DNA of 64,000 nucleotides. Origin: Paramecium pentaurelia. Lineage: Eukaryota; Ciliophora; Oligohymenophorea; Peniculida; Parameciidae. Under the pieces are notes generated by a model. That model saw only the letters and a program-made list of their open reading frames with translations. It had not been told where the DNA came from and did no database searches. This document shows, one piece after another, positions 59,545-64,000 of this stretch; within the stretch, counting starts at the first letter, position 1; every line of letters begins with the position of its first letter. Location: assembly GCA_905183005.1 (NCBI GenBank), contig CAJJDO010000001.1, positions 1,040,278 through 1,104,277 on the forward strand, written 5' to 3'. The translations under genes were made by a program, and so were the position numbers.

Positions 59545-62500
59545 ATGAAATAGATTAAAGGTATCATGAAAGCTATTTAAAGTGTTTCTTTTTAGGACAG
59601 AACCTTTTATAACAGAACTTTCAGATCTACTTCAAGAAGCATTAAAAAAATGGAGGATAAAAAAATATCTGAAGAATATACTTTATATGGCTTCTCTCGA
59701 ATTAAAACTGATAGGACTCCTTTATTATTAATTAGTAGGAAATAAAAAAGAATTCAACCTACAATTGATGAAGATAAGGATGTTAGTAATTAAGAATGGT
59801 TTGAAAAATGTAAATAAATGGACCCACCTTAAGCCAAAGCTTAATTTTATGATAAGGTTACTAAGTAAATTATATATTAAAATAAGTTCATACATATGGT
59901 ATGATGTTATAGTATTGGACTATGTGTAAGAGACAAAAAAATTCTCAGTTTAAAAATACCCAGAAGGATAAACAAAAAATGTTACTAGATTGTCTATTAA
60001 GTTTTATAATTAAAATTAAGATCTTTTTTAATAAGCTCAAAAAGAAAAGTATTAAAACAAAATATCAATTTAGAATCTAATTTCGATCTTAAAGAAAAAT
60101 TGAGTTAAAAAAAATTTAAGATATAATAAATGTTAATGATGTAGAAGTTAATAAGCTCCCAGAAACTTTAAGATTTAGATTCATAAGAAAATTTTATTAA
60201 AAAGATCGTTATGGTTTATTATCTAAACTTTTAGAGGAAGTGAATTAAATTTATACTTTTGATATGAAAAAATGTGTATTTTATAAGGATTTGCAGAAAT
60301 ATAAATAAGTATATTGTCCTTTGCCAAAGTTTTAATTTTACCAAAAGTTTTAGTAATAAATTGAAAATAACTAATCATTTATGCAATAAATAACAATTTA
60401 AGTATGGTAAGTAATGAATTAACGTTGTTTAAAGTTTAATTTTTAAATAATAGATTTAAATGAGTTATAATTACCAATCGTTAATACAGTTTTCTAAGAA
60501 TATTGTTAAAAAAATATCAAAAGTTATATTTATTAAATCAATTTGCAACGAAAGTACAAAAAATCAGAAATTTAAGATGTTTTATAAAAAAAATATAATT
60601 TCTTAGTTAAAGATTAAAATGCATATCATTAAAGTCCTTTACATAGAATATTAAGAAGACTTGATTTAGTTTATGCAGATTTTTTAAAACATTAATTAAT
60701 GATTAATACAGAAACTATTTTTAATATTTATTAGAAATTTATTCTAAAGCCTAATGATACTTATTATGTTAATACATCAACATTTTTAGTATTAGAGTTA
60801 CATGTTAAGGTATTAAAATAAACAAAGTCAAAAAAATAAGTTGCAAAGAAGATGGAAAGATTAACAAAATAATCATTTAGAGAGAAAGAATAAGAAATAT
60901 AAAAAGAAGAGATTGAATATGATGAAGAAATTAGTATAAATTTATCTGAAACTGAAATTATTGAACTATTAACTTTTCCTTAATAATAATTAATTGAATA
61001 AATTAGTAGAGTAAATAAAATGGAAGGTGATATAATGACATTATTATTATTAAAAAATGAATTAGTCTTAACACCAACTGATATAGAATATTAAATATAA
61101 TAGATTGAACCAACAATAGAATTTATAAAGGTTGAGTATAATAAATGTAAATAAGAACTTATTAAATTTAAAAAATTTGAATTTATTTTAAAAAAATTTA
61201 GAACTGCTGAAGTTAATGAACTTTTAGGAATACATACAAAAAGAGTTCCACTATCTTAATTAAATTTTGATGATATTGATGAAAAAATTAAAAGTTTAGA
61301 ATAAGCCAAAAAGGAAATTATCAAAATATCATTTGATTCAGTAAAATTAGGTTTATTCACTTTAAAATTAAAAGGAATTAAAGAATTTCTAATAAATAGA
61401 GCTGAAGAATAAAAGAAAATGATTATGAATAGAATTCATGAAGTTATTTTATTCAATATAAAAAACATAGGAGAATAATATGAAGAAGCTTATAAAAAAG
61501 GATCACATATTCCAGACACAGAATAAGAATTAATAGACTTAAAATTAATGTTAGATGAAATTAATGTTTAATTTGGGAAGTTACGTTTTGAAATTAGTTA
61601 AATGTAAAACTTAATAATTTAAATTTAGCATGAAATATGTTAATATATTTGAAGATAATTATTTTGAATATGATAACAAAATTATTGAATCATATTATCA
61701 TCTTTTATATAAACCAAAAGATATTACTCAAATTATTCATTCAAATAAAGATGTTATTTAGGTTAAGGAGAAAGAGTTTTTAAAGCGTTTAAAATAAGAT
61801 GAATAAGATTTTAAAGAAACTATGTTTGAGATAGCAGAATTATTTAATTAAATTAAATAATTTAATGATTATAGTTAAATTAAGACTTATCTTCCTTAAG
61901 TTAATCAATTAACTAGATCATTCAATTATGCTAAGGATTAAATTAGTAGTTTTAATATTCGCTAATAAATGCTCTCCATGCAATTAACCAATTAGGCCGA
62001 ATTAGATAACATAATATTTTAATTCAAGCCATATGAAAAGTTGTGGACTTTAGTGGTATACATCTCCAACTTATGTATTAGAGTAAATTCGAGTCCTAAA
62101 AGGAAAAATGGATTAGTGGATCCTTCAAATCATTGAACTATTAGGATATGATTTGGAAGATAAATTAATTTGCTAGTGAGATAGGATCAATGAGTGCCAA
62201 TTTTGAAGGTGAGAATGAAAATTTGATAAACTTATTAAAAGGATTTCGAAAAGCTTTGGATTCTCTAAAAGACATCTTATGGGTAGTTGAGGCTTTAGCA
62301 ATAGAGGCATTTACAAAAAAACCTTAATTTTGGAGAGAATTATTTAGGGAGTGCAAGATTAGTAATTTCGATCCAAAAGATGATTTTCCTTTTTTTGTTT
62401 TATTAAACAGAGGGATATTGAATTATAAAGAATAAGTGATTTAAATATCAATTAGAGCAGAAAAAGGATGGAATATTGAAAAAAGATTATAAGAGATGCA

Positions 62501-64000
62501 TGATAAATTAAGTTAAGTTGTATTAGAAGTGAGTCCATATAGAGAAACATTTATATTTAAAAATTTAGATGAAATATAAGTAGTTCTAGATGAATAATTC
62601 AGTGTATTGACAATTCTAAAAGCATAACCTCATATTAAGTTATCTGTTGGATAAGCTAATTAATTGGAATATAAAATATTATTAGTATAAGATACATTAG
62701 ATTTTGGTATGAAATGTTAAAAATAATGGATGTATTTAGATCCAATCTTTTCAAGTGAAGATATATAAACAAAATTAGTAGAAGAGACTAAGAATTTTAA
62801 ATTTGTTGATCAAGCATTTAGAAATTGCATGAAAGAATTTAAGAAGGAACCTATTTTATGGGAATGTGTTGATAGTGATAAAATGAAAGTTGATTTTAGT
62901 AATGGAGTATTGTTATTAGATTAAATTTAAAAGAGTTTAACTATATATTTAGAATAGAAGAGAATAGTATTCCCAAGATTTTATTTTGTTTCAGATGAAG
63001 AATTAGTTTAAATACTATCTTAAACTAAAGATCCAACTTAAATATAAAATCATATTTATAAATGTTTTGAAGCTATGCATAAATTATAGTTCTCTGTAAC
63101 TAATGCAATTACTGGATTTCAATCTACTTAAGAAGAGAAAATTTAATTATTCTAAGATGTTAAAGTTATGGAAGGTACAAGAAAGGGAAATGTTGAATTA
63201 TGGTTATTAGATTTATAAAATGAAATGAGAACAGCTATTAAAAATTATTCTTATTAAACTTGGCTTGATTTAATATCTACAAAATAAGAATTTATTGCAA
63301 AATGGCCTGCTTAATGTATTTTATTAGCAAATCATATAAGATGGACTCGTAATACTGAATCAGCTATAAGAGGTTAATAAAAATTAAATTTGGGAATATT
63401 TTGTGAATAATTAAACAAGGAATTACATGAAACTGTATAATTGGTAAGAAAAGAAAATAGATTAATTCCTAAAACTATATTAGAAGCTATGGTTGTTATG
63501 GAAGTACATGCTAAAGATATAGTACAATCTTTATATAAATAAAATGTCTAAACTATTTTTGAGTTTGCATGGATATCATAATTAAGATATTACAATGAAG
63601 AAAATAAGAATGTTTCAGCTAGAATGATAAATGTTTCTGTTTAGTATGGATTTGAGTACTTAGGAAAAGTGACTAGATTGGTGATGACATCATTAACAGA
63701 TAGATGTTAAAGGACATTATTGGAAGCATTACATATGAATTATGGTGGAGCTCCAGAAGGTCCTGCAGGTACAGGAAAATCAGAAACTGTTAAAGATTTA
63801 GCTAAGGCTATTGGAATGCCTTGTATTGTATTTAATTGTTCAGATGGTTTAAATTATATTGCTATGGGTAAATTTTTTAAAGGTTTGGCATCTTCTGGAT
63901 CATGGTGTTGTTTTGATGAATTTAATCGTATTGATGCTGAAGTTTTATCTGTTGTTGCTTAATAAATATATACTATTTAAAAAGCTATTAAAGAAGAAAG
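59545..64000 (+). CDS. axonemal dynein heavy chain, inner-arm type, 3' end outside window
   Basis: About 1,440 N-terminal codons of a dynein heavy chain, the motor of ciliary beating. The tail and linker are recognised by KWISGSFKSL, PILWECVDSD, RFYFVSDEELVQILSQTKDP and WLLDLQNEMRTAIKN. AAA1 follows with the P-loop GPAGTGKSETVKDLAKAIG, then VFNCSDGLNYIAMGKFFKGL and the Walker B region CCFDEFNRIDAEVLSVVAQQ. The usual P-loop GKTE reads GKSE. The linker sequence is closest to single-headed inner-arm chains (DNAH3/7/12 group). Introns: 59865-59886, 60049-60073, 60402-60434 (33 nt), 61604-61628 and 62056-62081. ATG 59545 and 59566 are both possible starts. Confidence 0.92.

Noticed and set aside
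1..64000. Internal eliminated sequences interrupting genes (germline DNA)
   Set aside because: All interruptions found in genes are 20-33 nt GT...AG introns, not TA-flanked insertions, so the window is somatic. One 41-nt segment is uncertain.
1..64000. tRNA genes and other structured RNAs
   Set aside because: I looked for T-loop-like GGTTCRA motifs and cloverleaf pairs on both strands and found none that fold. A covariance-model search could still find small RNAs.

Overview
The window comes from the somatic (macronuclear) genome of a ciliate, almost certainly Paramecium or a close relative. Long protein frames appear only when TAA and TAG are read as glutamine and TGA is the only stop. Nearly every gene is cut by tiny introns of 20-33 bases that begin GTA (sometimes GTT or GTG) and end in AG. 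DNA between genes is very A+T rich and most genes sit tens to a few hundred bases apart on both strands. I found no tRNA or rRNA gene, telomeric repeat, transposon or CRISPR array. Gene models were made by hand: translating with the ciliate code, finding the introns that keep a family-like frame, and checking that exon lengths sum to whole codons.

Layout. 1-5 kb: the 3' part of an alpha/beta hydrolase, a fumarylacetoacetate-hydrolase-family enzyme, an unknown protein, a secretory-granule-like coiled-coil protein and a small membrane protein. 5.3-11.3 kb: a membrane histidine-kinase-like protein only 17 bp upstream of a plasma-membrane-type calcium pump. 11-23 kb: a coiled-coil protein, a tandem CCCH zinc finger, a CFAP210-like protein, an A/B-type cyclin, a ubiquitin protease with a TAA-coded polyglutamine tract, a PDI-like protein and CFAP45. 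23-25 kb: a small unknown and a PX-WD40 protein, followed by about 2.4 kb without a supported gene. 27-38 kb: a SAXO microtubule protein, a papain-family protease, an HP1-like chromodomain protein, a leucine-rich-repeat protein, Fip1 and MOB4. 38-50 kb: a VWA protein, two related genes in tandem, an STPG-repeat protein, a WDR26/Gid7-like protein, chaperonin CCT2 and an AGC-type kinase. 50-64 kb: two decayed-looking regions (one resembling an ABC-C transporter), small unknown genes, a second STPG protein, a large CxxC protein, and the start of an axonemal dynein heavy chain that runs off the window through its first AAA P-loop.

Two places are assembly joints. A single N at 28595 and another at 33404 each sit between exact direct repeats of 1,125 and 1,073 bp. 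These look like unmerged contig overlaps, so the second SAXO and HP1 copies should not be counted as paralogues.

The common theme is motile cilia (dynein heavy chain, CFAP45, CFAP210-like, SAXO, two STPG proteins), beside calcium transport, proteostasis, mRNA 3'-end processing and cell-cycle genes. The most unusual general feature is splicing. About a third of the inferred introns end in AAG or GAG instead of TAG, and a few introns are multiples of three with no in-frame stop.
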